Positions 1 to 9,972 of a DNA stretch of 64,000 nucleotides are shown here, piece by piece. The stretch is from Eutypella sp. D-1 (taxonomy: Eukaryota; Ascomycota; Sordariomycetes; Xylariales; Diatrypaceae), in contig JAJTTP010000010.1 in assembly GCA_023313575.1 (NCBI GenBank), positions 1,719,324-1,783,323 on the forward strand, read 5' to 3'. Numbering within the stretch: position 1 is the first letter of the stretch; each line of letters opens with the position of its first letter. A model generated the notes under the pieces. The model made no database searches. It was not told the DNA's origin and was given only the letters and a program-made list of their open reading frames with translations. A program made the position numbers and the translations under genes.

Positions 1-211
1 ACGGGTCAAGAGATAGTTGCTTCGATGTGCCGTTTTGAATGCCTCGGAGTCATTATCCTTCTCCTGCAAGATATCGGCGATAAAATAGCTGCATTCAAGA
101 GATCATCACATCGTCGCCGAGGGGGGTAATGAATAATCCGTTCAAATTTCATAAGTGTATTAAAGACAACGACAACTAACATAGAGACACTAGATCGAGA
201 CCAACCTCAAG

Positions 212-2662
212 ATGCTCCACGAGATCCTGTTATCACTGTCGGGACATCCGTCACCCCTACTGAGGAATGACTTCAGCGACCCCAAATCCCAGGCCGTGTT
301 GTCGCCGCCGGAACGGGACCTCTTGAGGACCGTGGCGCATTTGGGTGACCTGCATTGCAAGCTGATTGCTCGGACAGCCGAGATCAGCACCTCCCACCCC
401 TCCGTCATCTGCCGCGCGGTCTCTACCGCCATCAAGTCTACCCACCTTGCCGCCTTTCAAAGGAAGATCCTCGAGGTGGAGGACGGCGTCCTCCGGAAGG
501 ACGCCACCCTTGTCGGCGCCTACAACATCGTGCCCCTGACCGCTGTCATCGGCGAGTTTTCCGGTTGGACCCGTCGCCTCGAGTGGCTCTGGGAGATCAC
601 GCAGTTCATGCACAGCGACAAGAAGGCATCTTCATCTTCACCTCCGTGCCGGGCGGCCAACCTCATCGATAAATTGAGGGGAGAGCTCCAGACCGGTTAT
701 GCCGATGTTGGGGAGACGGCCTTGAGCCTAGTTAGAGTCGCCGAAGCTGCGTGGTTGAAACAGATATCGGCTTGGGTCTTATACGGACGGATACCCACGC
801 TAGGCGAAGATGATTTCTTCATCCGCGAAGACAGAAATGACGAGCAGGTAAGCGTGTTTAATAGATGTAATCTATCCCCATGCCTCTCTCTTACATGTGT
901 GACCCAGGGCTACTCGATTGATTATAACCTCTTGCCTTCCTTCGTGACGCATTTTACGGCAAATTCGATGCTGTTCATCGGCGCTTCTTTAAATCATATT
1001 CGATCCAGAAACACCATGGACACTAGCGGTAGCGATCTTAGAAACCTATCCATCCCACTACAGGAACTCTCGAGCCTCACCTTCCCCCTCAGCAGCCCGA
1101 TGCTCTCCAAAGCCATCACATCCATCCGGCTGCATTTGTCGCGGACCGTCCTACAAAAGCTCCTACCCCTAAGCAGGGTCCTCGAGACCTTACAGCTCCT
1201 GCGAGAGTTCTTCCTACTAGGCCGTGGCGAATTCGCCATGGCCCTCACGCAGCAGGCCGACGAGAAGATCCGCAGCCGCTGGAGGCGCGCCGACAACCTC
1301 GCCTACGAGAAGCGCGACGGCTTCGGCACCATTGTTATCAAGGAGGGCGAGGTCACCGCGGCCCTCAACAGGACCTGGGCTGCGCTCGGCGCCATGCAGG
1401 GTGAGCACGCCGAAGAGGATGAGGATCTCGAGCTTGCGAGGGACCTGCTCCGTCTCGAGCTTGTGAAGCCGAAGACGTCCACACCGAAGAAGGCGAGGAT
1501 GGAGGTTGGCCGACAGGTCGCCGACAGCATCGTGACAACACCGTTCCACAATCTCCTATTCTCCGTACCCGTGGTGCTCACGATGCAGGTCCCGCCCCCG
1601 CTGGACCTGTTCCTATCGAACTCTGACCTCGAAACCTACACGGCTATTAACTCGTACCTGCTCGCCATTCGGCGGGCCCACCTACGCCTCACAGACCTAT
1701 GGAAGGTTACGTCGCTCCGGCGCCAACACCCGGCGCCGCCGCGGCCACCGTACAGCCTAACGCGGGGCGGGGCTACGAAGACGCGCACTCTCCGCGAACG
1801 TCACGCTGCGCGATCATTGGTCATGCGCGGGCCCTGGAGCACTAGCAGCGCCGCCATTTTCTTCCTCGCCGAGACCGAGGCCTACCTGCAGGTTGAGGTC
1901 GTCGAGGGTCTCTGGGACCACTTCCATACCTGGGTCCTCGGGAAGCCCGACACCACACAGCGGCACCGGCCCGCAACCCCCTCAAACACTGCGCCGTCTA
2001 CCATTGACGGAGGAGCCGGTGACGGGCACCTAAGGGGCAACGACGACCAGCAACAACAGCATGACCCGCAGACCCTCTCAGCAGCACACAGACGCTACCT
2101 CCGGGCGTTAACGCGACGTCTATTACTAACGCGTCCGTCACCCTCCCCGTTATCATCCTCTTTCTCGTCGACCACCGCCGCCCCCACGATAACGACGACC
2201 ACGACGCCATTCGCCGACGCGCTCCACGCGCTACTGGTGCACGTAGACCACCTGGTGGCGCTGGTACGGCGGCTAGACGGGATCTGGCGGTCGGCGGACC
2301 TGGAGGCGGACGAGGGCGTGGTTGACGCGTTCTCGAACCTCGAGGCCGAAGAGCGCGACGTCCGCGCCTCCCTCCGCGACGTCGAGGGCCGCCTAAAGCG
2401 CGCCGTGGGCGCCGCCGTCGATGCCCTGCGCGCCCTCAGCGTCGACTCCGCTTTCCTCGCCCAGCTCGAGGGCGAGGGCGACGACGACGACGATGGTGAC
2501 GACGGCGGTGGTGCGGAAGGGGACGAGGACGAAAATACCAGGTATAGACCCCGTCGCATCGGCGGCGTCGATCGCTTGTTGATGAAGCTTGATTTTGGCG
2601 TCTGGTTTGATGGTGTTGATGGCGCGGACCGTGAGGGAGGGTTTGTCGATGACGGCTTCTGA
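212..2662 (+). CDS. Gamma-tubulin complex component 4 (GCP4/Gfh1-like, Spc97/Spc98 family)
   Basis: Exons 212-847 and 908-2662, giving 796 aa. Members of this family build the gamma-tubulin ring complex that nucleates microtubules at spindle pole bodies; GCP4 is a non-core subunit. The N-terminus (MLHEILLSLSGHPSPLL) resembles that of GCP4 proteins. A central FLLGRGEFAMAL motif is typical of the GCP fold, and the C-terminal domain starts near VPPPLDLFLSN with the helix YLLAIRRAHLRLTDLW. A 60-nt stretch at 848-907 begins GTAAGC, ends CCCAG and has TTAC before the acceptor; removing it joins DEQ to GYSIDY and restores the family spacing. It has no stop and is a multiple of three, so an unspliced message would also stay open with 20 extra residues. 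The C-terminal third is rich in Ser, Thr and Asp (residues about 570-780), an insertion-rich region. The gene converges with the phosphatase gene downstream. Confidence 0.82.
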   Translation: MLHEILLSLSGHPSPLLRNDFSDPKSQAVLSPPERDLLRTVAHLGDLHCKLIARTAEISTSHPSVICRAVSTAIKSTHLAAFQRKILEVEDGVLRKDATLVGAYNIVPLTAVIGEFSGWTRRLEWLWEITQFMHSDKKASSSSPPCRAANLIDKLRGELQTGYADVGETALSLVRVAEAAWLKQISAWVLYGRIPTLGEDDFFIREDRNDEQVSVFNRCNLSPCLSLTCVTQGYSIDYNLLPSFVTHFTANSMLFIGASLNHIRSRNTMDTSGSDLRNLSIPLQELSSLTFPLSSPMLSKAITSIRLHLSRTVLQKLLPLSRVLETLQLLREFFLLGRGEFAMALTQQADEKIRSRWRRADNLAYEKRDGFGTIVIKEGEVTAALNRTWAALGAMQGEHAEEDEDLELARDLLRLELVKPKTSTPKKARMEVGRQVADSIVTTPFHNLLFSVPVVLTMQVPPPLDLFLSNSDLETYTAINSYLLAIRRAHLRLTDLWKVTSLRRQHPAPPRPPYSLTRGGATKTRTLRERHAARSLVMRGPWSTSSAAIFFLAETEAYLQVEVVEGLWDHFHTWVLGKPDTTQRHRPATPSNTAPSTIDGGAGDGHLRGNDDQQQQHDPQTLSAAHRRYLRALTRRLLLTRPSPSPLSSSFSSTTAAPTITTTTTPFADALHALLVHVDHLVALVRRLDGIWRSADLEADEGVVDAFSNLEAEERDVRASLRDVEGRLKRAVGAAVDALRALSVDSAFLAQLEGEGDDDDDGDDGGGAEGDEDENTRYRPRRIGGVDRLLMKLDFGVWFDGVDGADREGGFVDDGF
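848..907 (+). other. In-frame 60-nt intron of the GCP4 gene
   Basis: Donor GTAAGC at 848 and acceptor CCCAG ending at 907. The encoded insert is Cys/Leu/Ser-rich and unlike its surroundings, so it is taken as an intron. Its length is a multiple of 3 with no stop, so retention would not break the frame. Confidence 0.75.
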
Positions 2663-3164
2663 GAATATTTCATCGGTTGAATAGTTGCAATTTCTGGGCG
2701 TTTACGTATGTGTGTGAGTGTGTGTGCCAAACTTACGAGGACCAGCTTCAGAGCCTCGTGAAGTTTGGTCTCGACTTGTTCGCGAAAATAACGTGATACG
2801 GCCCTCTTATGCCTTTCTACATATTATGCAGCTTGCGCTCGGTACATATTTGAGTATAGGAGGGGGCGGGTTCACATCGGCGGAGCTTGTCTTCCTAGGG
2901 GAAGGATACTCAGCCCGCGGGGATTGCACTCTAATACAAAACAATACTCTCTGCCCAGCTCTATGGCTCTGAAGTGACCTTTGTAAGAAACATGTTGTTA
3001 CACTTAGGCTCTTGCAGCGCAGTCTTTAACTCTGTTACACCTGGTTTTCGGGTATGTTTCTTTTTTGCCCATTTTCTTATTCGTGATGATGCTAGGAAAG
3101 TCTATGCGGGGTATCAATAAATCGAACGATTCGGGGATTCATGCCAAAAGTCAAAAGACTGCTG
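2663..3164. other. Convergent intergenic region (3' ends of GCP4 and the phosphatase gene)
   Basis: About 500 bp between two genes facing each other. It contains a GT-rich run near 2707-2725 and T-rich stretches near 3060, as expected of 3' UTR and termination DNA. Short open frames here show no recognisable protein features. Confidence 0.5.
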
Positions 3165-3247
3165 CTACTCCTCCATGAACGCGTACGGCCCAGTTCTTTG
3201 CGAAACGGCTAGCTCTATATCTTCGGTGATGAACAGCAGTCTCGTGT
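3165..3247 (-). other. Possible unplaced 3' exon downstream of the phosphatase gene
   Basis: On the minus strand GTAAGC at 3311 and TTAACAG ending at 3248 bracket a 64-nt intron with a CTGAC branch-like site. The following 27 codons encode RLLFITEDIELAVSQRTG and end PYAFMEE then TAG. The frame matches that of the phosphatase but is cut from it by stops between 3429 and about 3400. It may be part of a spliced 3' UTR, an alternative C-terminus, or a very small separate gene. Confidence 0.3.
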
Positions 3248-3426
3248 CTGTTAAGCATGTCAGAATAAGGGGATTAAGGGGATTAAGGCAACATAGAGAG
3301 AGCGAGCTTACGCTGCTGATCTAGACCGCCATCTCCGCGGCCGAGCCACGAGCAATCCCGGCTGCCCCGGCGTGCGGAGATCCCTAGAGAGTTCCTCATT
3401 CAGCATCAAGAGCACCGCCCGCTCAT

Positions 3427-4314
3427 TCATGGGCCTGCGGCAGCATCTGCCTCCTCCACCACATCCTCCCACTCCGCCTCCGCGGCGAAAATAGCGTGCA
3501 TCTCGGCCCGGTCGGCCGCGGTGTCCCGGAGGCGCATGTTTTCGGCTAGGGTCGGCTGCGGCGGCGAGAGCCCGGACCGCGCGCCGCGACGCTCGACACT
3601 CTGCGCCGTCTCGACCAGCGTGGCGTCGTCGTCCCCATCCCCCTCCGCGAAGCGGAACGATCTGACCTCCGCGTTCCGCCACCCTGTGTTGTTGTGCTCG
3701 CTGACCCCGCTGAAGTCGCCCGTCAGCCAGTGCACGAACTCGCCGTGCGTCACCACCACGATGCGCAGCTCGTTTCGGTCCTCGTCTCCCATCCCACTCC
3801 CGCCACTGCGTGTGAGTCTCTGCGTGGATGCGGATGATGATGCGCTGGAGCTCGCGGCGAGAGAGCGCGCCAGGTCGCGCAGCCATATACGCGCCCATCT
3901 CGCGCGGTCGTCGACCTTGGTCGCGTCCGGCGCGAAGGGGGTGTCGGGCCCCTTGAGGTACCAGTCCTCGCCGCCGAGAAGCGCGGTGTCGATGTACTCG
4001 CCGAAGACCTCGCGGAGCACGGCGGCGGGCGAGCCCGTGCCGCTCGGCGACGAGTTGACCTCCTGGAGCTCGGGGAGCAGCGTGATGCGCGCGCCCCGCG
4101 CGATCGGCCGGCGGAACGCCCGGCACGCCGTCTCGATCGTGCGCCGCATCGGCGACGCCACAATCCGCGCCACCTGGTTCCCGTACGGGTATGCCGCCGC
4201 GAGCCGCGACGCCTGCTGTCGGCCCTCTGCCGTTAGGCCCGGGTCGCTGAGGTGCGACCCTTGTATGTTGTGCGCCGCCTCCGCGTGGCGGATGATGTCG
4301 ATGATGGGGGCCAT
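3427..4314 (-). CDS. Histidine phosphatase superfamily protein (phosphoglycerate mutase-like)
   Basis: A 295-aa frame starting at the ATG at 4314; the open frame extends upstream only with non-ATG codons. Residues 9-16 are RHAEAAHN, the RHG-type motif whose His is the phospho-acceptor. SPMRRTIETACRAF (about 54-67) supplies the second catalytic Arg, and VVVTHGEFVHWLTGDF holds the second catalytic His. These residues support a working phosphatase/mutase fold, but the substrate is unknown; fungal members of this group are usually called phosphoglycerate mutase family proteins and are not the glycolytic enzyme. The C-terminus is Ala/Asp/Glu-rich. Good splice signals lie just downstream (intron 3248-3311 and exon to 3165) in the same frame after several stops, so the true 3' end may be longer. 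Divergent from the DUF3433 gene with about 2 kb between starts. Confidence 0.8.
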   Translation of the reverse strand: MAPIIDIIRHAEAAHNIQGSHLSDPGLTAEGRQQASRLAAAYPYGNQVARIVASPMRRTIETACRAFRRPIARGARITLLPELQEVNSSPSGTGSPAAVLREVFGEYIDTALLGGEDWYLKGPDTPFAPDATKVDDRARWARIWLRDLARSLAASSSASSSASTQRLTRSGGSGMGDEDRNELRIVVVTHGEFVHWLTGDFSGVSEHNNTGWRNAEVRSFRFAEGDGDDDATLVETAQSVERRGARSGLSPPQPTLAENMRLRDTAADRAEMHAIFAAEAEWEDVVEEADAAAGP

Positions 4315-6276
4315 ATTTCGTGTGCCGCTTGCCCTTTTCCTGTTCCTTTGTCTCGGCGGCACGGCGCGTTCTGGTTCGTCAGGCTCTAGGTAAGGATGTG
4401 CAAGGGGAGCACCCAACAGTACTCGTAGTACTATGGCTTGCAGCGGCCTCCCGATGGAGAAAATCCCCCACTCAGTTTTCAGCTGGGTTGGTCTGAAGAT
4501 ACACTCTTTACACTGGTCAGGCCAGTATGAACGTAGAAAAATCCTGTTTCAAGTGTACCCAGACGTAGCATCGCTGTAATCCTGGTCTTGTGGCTATGGC
4601 CCGTGGATTCCAGAGCGAGCTGATGTCTGTGATAGAGCTCCAGCACGATGCGTTGCTGCCCCCTAGTTATGGTAGTGTCTGATCCTTAATACTACTGCGT
4701 GGCTAGCTGTATGGGTATAGTAGGTAATATATCCTCCCACTTTTATCCCTTTGTCTCCTGTTCCCGTTGGTCCTGAATGGGTGCCTTGGGATCATGTCTG
4801 TAAAGAGCCTAGGAGAGTTTTTTTTCCTATTGTTGTTGTTGTCTTACACAAATTCATGAAAGCTGTCTGGCTGTGGAAGTAATGGGGCAAGTTCGTCCTA
4901 CATTTTTCTCCTAGGGGAAAAAAAAAGGGAACGAACCCACCATGCCACCTTAGGTAAGCAGTAGTTACTGTGGGCTCGCTCCATAATTCCTAAAACGGAA
5001 AGTACCTTAGTAGGTAGCGGGGAGTACTGTAAATATTTAACCTCTGTCCTATACGGTAGCAGCAATATACAAATATATACTCGTAGCTTATACAAATTCA
5101 TATGGCTGTGAAGCCTATACAGATGCGTTAATCACACTAAGCTGGTAATAAATTATCCTGGCCTTCCTGACAGGCTAGGCTGAGACGCTGTGTCGGCCGT
5201 CGATTAGGTCGCATAGGTACCGTATAATTACCTACCACTGAGAGACCTCTGCTGAAACGCGTCAGAAGGCTCAGGCAGCACGAGTACTGTATGCACAAGG
5301 ACTCAATAAGCTGAACAGCCTTAGGTGGATAGCTAACTTATCTCCTGGATGTGACGCTGCCTGGTTAATGCAAAGGGTCTGCCGCCTTGTTGGCGACCCC
5401 AGGGGCCGGGGCCGGTACCTACAGAACTGTAGATATAGGGATAATGCATTATTCCAGTAGTGTCTGAATGCCACATCAGGGTTCTCTCCATAACTACAAC
5501 TGTATCACATATATCATGATTTGCGACATCAAGATTCGCGACTGAGCCTTTTGGGGCGGCCAATCAATAACCCCTATAGTTAGGGACTTGAGGTACAGTA
5601 CCCCCAAATCCCACATATAGAATCCGTCTCACTACACTTATACGTAACCCATAGGTGTCATAGGATAAGTCAAAGAGGGCACAAGAACGAGACCGGCCGT
5701 TACGTTTCAAGTGGGTGCAATTTGATCCTCTCCATTATATAAAGCTTTCAGCCATTATTACTCCAACTGGGGAAAGGGTTCAGTTCATGTCTAGGTTTTA
5801 TCATAATATCGTTTAACTACCGGCCATCATCCACCAACCCTTGAATTATACACTGTCCAGTTTCCTCAACTGATAGGGCAAGAAGTCACATATAGAGGCA
5901 TTCTGTGCATATACAGTTTTACATCTACTGCACTTGATCGAGCCTCTTATTGGAACATGAGCCTTCGCAAGGCTTAGCCTTCCCTTATGTCTATCACCAC
6001 ACTATAACACAAGTTGGAATTATCACACCTTTACCAAAAGCCTGTCATAGGCAATAAGGCGGGTCGAATCGAATTTAATATAATACGAGTACATCCAACC
6101 ACAGTACCAGGCCTCGCCGCAAACCCTGCCGACTTCCATCAAGTTCTCGACATCGACGTCTGAGTCACTGTCCTAAGTGCCCTAAGTGCCATAACGCCTA
6201 AGGGCATGATACACCAATATAAGACGTGCTATGCTGCATTATATTCGGCGACCATTGGCATAATTAAGATCCGACA
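4315..6276. other. Divergent intergenic region, phosphatase / DUF3433 genes
   Basis: Nearly 2 kb between two divergent start codons, presumably holding both promoters. Base composition is mixed and several short open frames occur, but none has family features or good codon use. A near-tandem pair CCTAAGTGCC/CCTAAGTGCC lies at about 6172-6191, about 90 bp before the DUF3433 start. Confidence 0.5.
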
Positions 6277-9200
6277 ATGGGTCCATCGTGGCGTCCGTTC
6301 TGGCTCAGACCAGTCGTTCTATCCTCCTTTGGTGTCATCTTCCTTCTGCTCGCTGTTTCACTCGAAATGCTTCTCTGGACTTCGGATAAAAACAATGGCT
6401 TAGTGACAAGCCGGCCTGAGCTTGAGTACATGTGGACCTATATTCCTACAGCAGTTGCAACTGTGCTCGCCGCAGCCTGGTTTCGAGTTGTCTTCCAGGC
6501 TCAGGAAACCGCACCATGGCGTCGCCTGTTAAGCGGGCTTCCGATTAAGGCAGAAGACTCGATTCTCCTTGACTATACCTCAATGTCTCAGCCGAAGGCC
6601 CTCTTAAAGGCACTCAAGATTCGTGACTGGGCAGTTCTTCTCAGCGTCATGGGCTCATTGTTCTTGCAACTGGTAGTTGTCCTTTCTACGAAGTTGTTTT
6701 CCCTGACATGGACAGAAGTCGAACTCAAACATCATCCAATCATATTAGAGACAGAATTTCAAAGGAATAGCTCGAACCTTACTACAGCAGGCACTATCGA
6801 CTACTATACTGTTTCAGGGCTCTTCTCTGGTAGTCTTTCCTACCCCGCGGGTACCACCAGCGAGTTTGCGTACCAGAGTATTTATTCCCAGGACAGTATA
6901 AATACAGAGCTTCGAGCGACTGTAGATGGATTTGTGGCCGACCTAGAGTGCAAAGATGCATCGATTTCACTTGATTCCTGGGAAGTAGCCTATGAACACC
7001 GCGGCTCTGACTATATTAATGTTACAGTCGCATCGCAGAATTGTCTTTTGAAAACGCATTTCAATGTTTCCTTCATGGCGTGGTTGGGAGATCAGCCTCT
7101 CTCTCAAACATCCGAGATTAATAATGCCGTCCATTTCAGTCGCCAATTGATCGGTCATTGTGACAATAACATCGATGATCTCGATGACGGCCGCATAGTG
7201 TTTATATCCGGACTTGTGAATTACACATCCAGATTGGCCATTGATGGTACAAACGTCAAAGCAGTACCAGATTCCATCCGACTGGTCAGGTCAGCTCAAG
7301 CTGTCTGTAAAATGATATATCGGACACCTAGGCTGAATATAGTCCAAAATGGCACCACAGCGCCTAGTGTTTCCCAAGCAACATACCCTCCAGCTAACCA
7401 GGGTCTCAACCTACACCCGTGGTCTATCATGGAAGCTTTGATGAGCTCTATTCCTCATTTGCTAACTATGGGATTTGAGCACGTCATAGTTGACAAAGTT
7501 GCAGTCGACGTTGACCGCTTTGCGCTCAATCTTCTCAGAAGCGGTGTGCCCGTCACTGTCGAGTTATTGTACCAAGATCAATTTCTTATGGACCTTATCT
7601 CGCGATATTACAAAACCTTCGCCGCCCAGTTAGTCGCGCGTTCATTGATGCAGCCTGTATCCATTGAATCAACAGGCTCGGCCAAAACAAATACTTACCG
7701 GCTGTCTATCAACCGTACAACATGCCGGACTTTAACAGTGCTCTTTTCGCTTCTTACTGTCATCTGCTTGATAAGCTCCAACTTTAAACCGCAAGTTTCA
7801 GCTTTCCCTTACAGCTTGAGTCGAATCCTTGGACTTGCCGCAACCTATAATACTTGGAGCGGCATCATAAACGAAAGTATATCCATCCTGAGCCCACTCA
7901 ACGATAAGGAATTTCGTACAGCAATACTTGCCACTGATAAACTTTTCGGTAACAAGTCTAGTGCTGGCAAGGGATTGAATCGTGCTATTGTTGCTCAGCC
8001 TCGAGCCACTCAACAGCAAATTGATCCAAGGACGATTTTAGCAAGGCAGCAGTTCAGGCTCAACAATATTTGCCCTGCTTTTCTCCGGCCATTTGCCAGC
8101 TATTCAGTTGCCGCCTTTTTGGGGTCGTTGATCCTATTGATCGAGCTTATGCTTCATAAATCTCTTCTACATGAAGGCTTAGGTAGCGTCGATAGTGATG
8201 ATATTTTACACTACGGAATCACTATTTCCTTCGCACTAGCATTTGGCATACTAGCTTTATGCTTACGATCTATTGAGTTCGAGCTCCGAACTCTAGCGCC
8301 GTATCAATCGATGAAAGGTCTTGCCGTCCCAAAGGCCTCGATAAACTTGGATCTGTTAAACAAGACGGTGCCTCGAATTATCCTGTCCGAGATACGATCT
8401 TCGAGTTACTGCAGCTTGGCAGCAACAATAACAACACTCGTTGCTTCTCTGCTTACCATATTCCTTACCCCAATGTTTCAAGCAACTAGGGAATCAAACA
8501 AGTCAGCTGTGCAACTGCCTAGTATGGCATCTCTCTACGACCCTCATGTTAATTCAACAAATGAAAAGGCCCCCTCAATTTCCCAAGTCACTTTAGAGGG
8601 TCTTACTTCGTCTCTTATTCTTCGAAAGAATTTATCGTACCCACAGTTTACATATGAAAATCTTGCATTTCTTCCAACTGCTTTTGAAAATCAAGCGGGA
8701 GATACGGATGACTCCAATTTCCAAGATGGTGATCTGGGCAGAGTCCACGCTACCCTCCCGGCAGTGCGCACGAACTTGACATGCACGCCCTATTCCCTAA
8801 GTATAATTCGTTGCGATCCCTGTGATCTGGAAACTCAATATGACCCTTTTAGGGGAGCCTGGGACTGTCTTAACGGGCCCGACATTAACAACGTCACTGA
8901 TATGAATCGAGCAATAGTTGACCTCAACAGGTCCGAGCATATTTTTGGGAGGACTGCATCTACCGACTTTTGTGGGCACTATTTTACATGGGGGCGCATC
9001 GAAAGAACTCCCGAGGGAGGTGTGAAATTGAATGCGGCATCCATTTATTGCAACGAAACGGCGGAGATGCTTGACGTCCATACAACATTCACGAGCCCTA
9101 ACCTACTTATAGACCCAGCCTACCCGCCTCAACCGGATGAACTATCTACACAAGGCTCCACTATGCGGTATAGAAAAATTTTCGACGACATTCAAGACAT

Positions 9201-9972
9201 GGGCTTACTATCGGAAAGCACCCAACCTACACTATTCAAGAGAATACGACAATTTGATCCTTTCTTTGAGCTTCTCATAACATCACCCTATGCATTGCCT
9301 TTGAGCGATCTTGGCGACCTAACAAAGTTCGATAAGGTCGTATCGGCAATTTCATTTCAACACGGGCTCATTCAAGCCCAGGCTGCTAGATTGTATATGC
9401 GTGGTGAAGAAGCCTACCCACCATTAGACACAAACGCTACGGTAATCAGAAACTTAATCGAGAAGATGAACAATACCGACCCCTACGCGGCCGAAGTGGA
9501 AGTTACGCGACACCGTCTTGTCCAAAACCCCGTTGTATCGAGGATCATCGAGGCCCTTCTCGGCACGATTCTTCTTCTCCATCTACTCCGGCACTTCCTG
9601 GGTCCCAGGCCAGACATTTTACCTCGAAGCCCTAGGTCCATCGCAAGCGGCCTGGCGTTCATCGCTGGCGGGAACCTATTCGACTTCCTAACCGCAGAGC
9701 GTATCAAAGACGTGGAAGACTTGGATGAATTCGCAAGAAATGAGATCTTCGATGGCCGGGTGGCATGGCTTGGCTGGAAGGAATGCAGCGACGCGCAAGG
9801 CCAACTTGCCGCGCGTTACGGGATCTGGATCCTGACGCCGGAAGAGGTTGCCGAGGCGAAGGACAGGCAGAAGAGGGAGCAGGAGGCACTGAAGAATCAG
9901 CAGGAGGGTGAAGCTGAGGATCATGGACTGGCAGCCAGACTCAGGAGGTTTCGGCTCCGCGGACTCAGGTGA
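6277..9972 (+). CDS. DUF3433 domain multi-pass membrane protein
   Basis: A 1231-aa intronless frame starting at ATG 6277. The architecture matches fungal proteins with the DUF3433 domain: hydrophobic helices near residues 13-34 (VVLSSFGVIFLLLAVSLEML), 50-67 and 115-137, a long Asn-glycosylation-rich (NxS/T) loop, then a second similar unit with helices TLTVLFSLLTVICLI, YSVAAFLGSLILLIELML, ISFALAFGILALCL and CSLAATITTLVASLLTIFL, another glycosylated loop with paired Cys (about 830-930), and a last helix IIEALLGTILLLHLLRHFL near 1085. The final 120 residues are charged and contain LGW followed by an Arg/Glu-rich tail. Function is unknown in the family; paralogues are common in Sordariomycetes. 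Codon use is less GC-biased than in neighbours such as the kelch gene. The two-unit layout suggests an internal duplication. Confidence 0.85.
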   Translation: MGPSWRPFWLRPVVLSSFGVIFLLLAVSLEMLLWTSDKNNGLVTSRPELEYMWTYIPTAVATVLAAAWFRVVFQAQETAPWRRLLSGLPIKAEDSILLDYTSMSQPKALLKALKIRDWAVLLSVMGSLFLQLVVVLSTKLFSLTWTEVELKHHPIILETEFQRNSSNLTTAGTIDYYTVSGLFSGSLSYPAGTTSEFAYQSIYSQDSINTELRATVDGFVADLECKDASISLDSWEVAYEHRGSDYINVTVASQNCLLKTHFNVSFMAWLGDQPLSQTSEINNAVHFSRQLIGHCDNNIDDLDDGRIVFISGLVNYTSRLAIDGTNVKAVPDSIRLVRSAQAVCKMIYRTPRLNIVQNGTTAPSVSQATYPPANQGLNLHPWSIMEALMSSIPHLLTMGFEHVIVDKVAVDVDRFALNLLRSGVPVTVELLYQDQFLMDLISRYYKTFAAQLVARSLMQPVSIESTGSAKTNTYRLSINRTTCRTLTVLFSLLTVICLISSNFKPQVSAFPYSLSRILGLAATYNTWSGIINESISILSPLNDKEFRTAILATDKLFGNKSSAGKGLNRAIVAQPRATQQQIDPRTILARQQFRLNNICPAFLRPFASYSVAAFLGSLILLIELMLHKSLLHEGLGSVDSDDILHYGITISFALAFGILALCLRSIEFELRTLAPYQSMKGLAVPKASINLDLLNKTVPRIILSEIRSSSYCSLAATITTLVASLLTIFLTPMFQATRESNKSAVQLPSMASLYDPHVNSTNEKAPSISQVTLEGLTSSLILRKNLSYPQFTYENLAFLPTAFENQAGDTDDSNFQDGDLGRVHATLPAVRTNLTCTPYSLSIIRCDPCDLETQYDPFRGAWDCLNGPDINNVTDMNRAIVDLNRSEHIFGRTASTDFCGHYFTWGRIERTPEGGVKLNAASIYCNETAEMLDVHTTFTSPNLLIDPAYPPQPDELSTQGSTMRYRKIFDDIQDMGLLSESTQPTLFKRIRQFDPFFELLITSPYALPLSDLGDLTKFDKVVSAISFQHGLIQAQAARLYMRGEEAYPPLDTNATVIRNLIEKMNNTDPYAAEVEVTRHRLVQNPVVSRIIEALLGTILLLHLLRHFLGPRPDILPRSPRSIASGLAFIAGGNLFDFLTAERIKDVEDLDEFARNEIFDGRVAWLGWKECSDAQGQLAARYGIWILTPEEVAEAKDRQKREQEALKNQQEGEAEDHGLAARLRRFRLRGLR

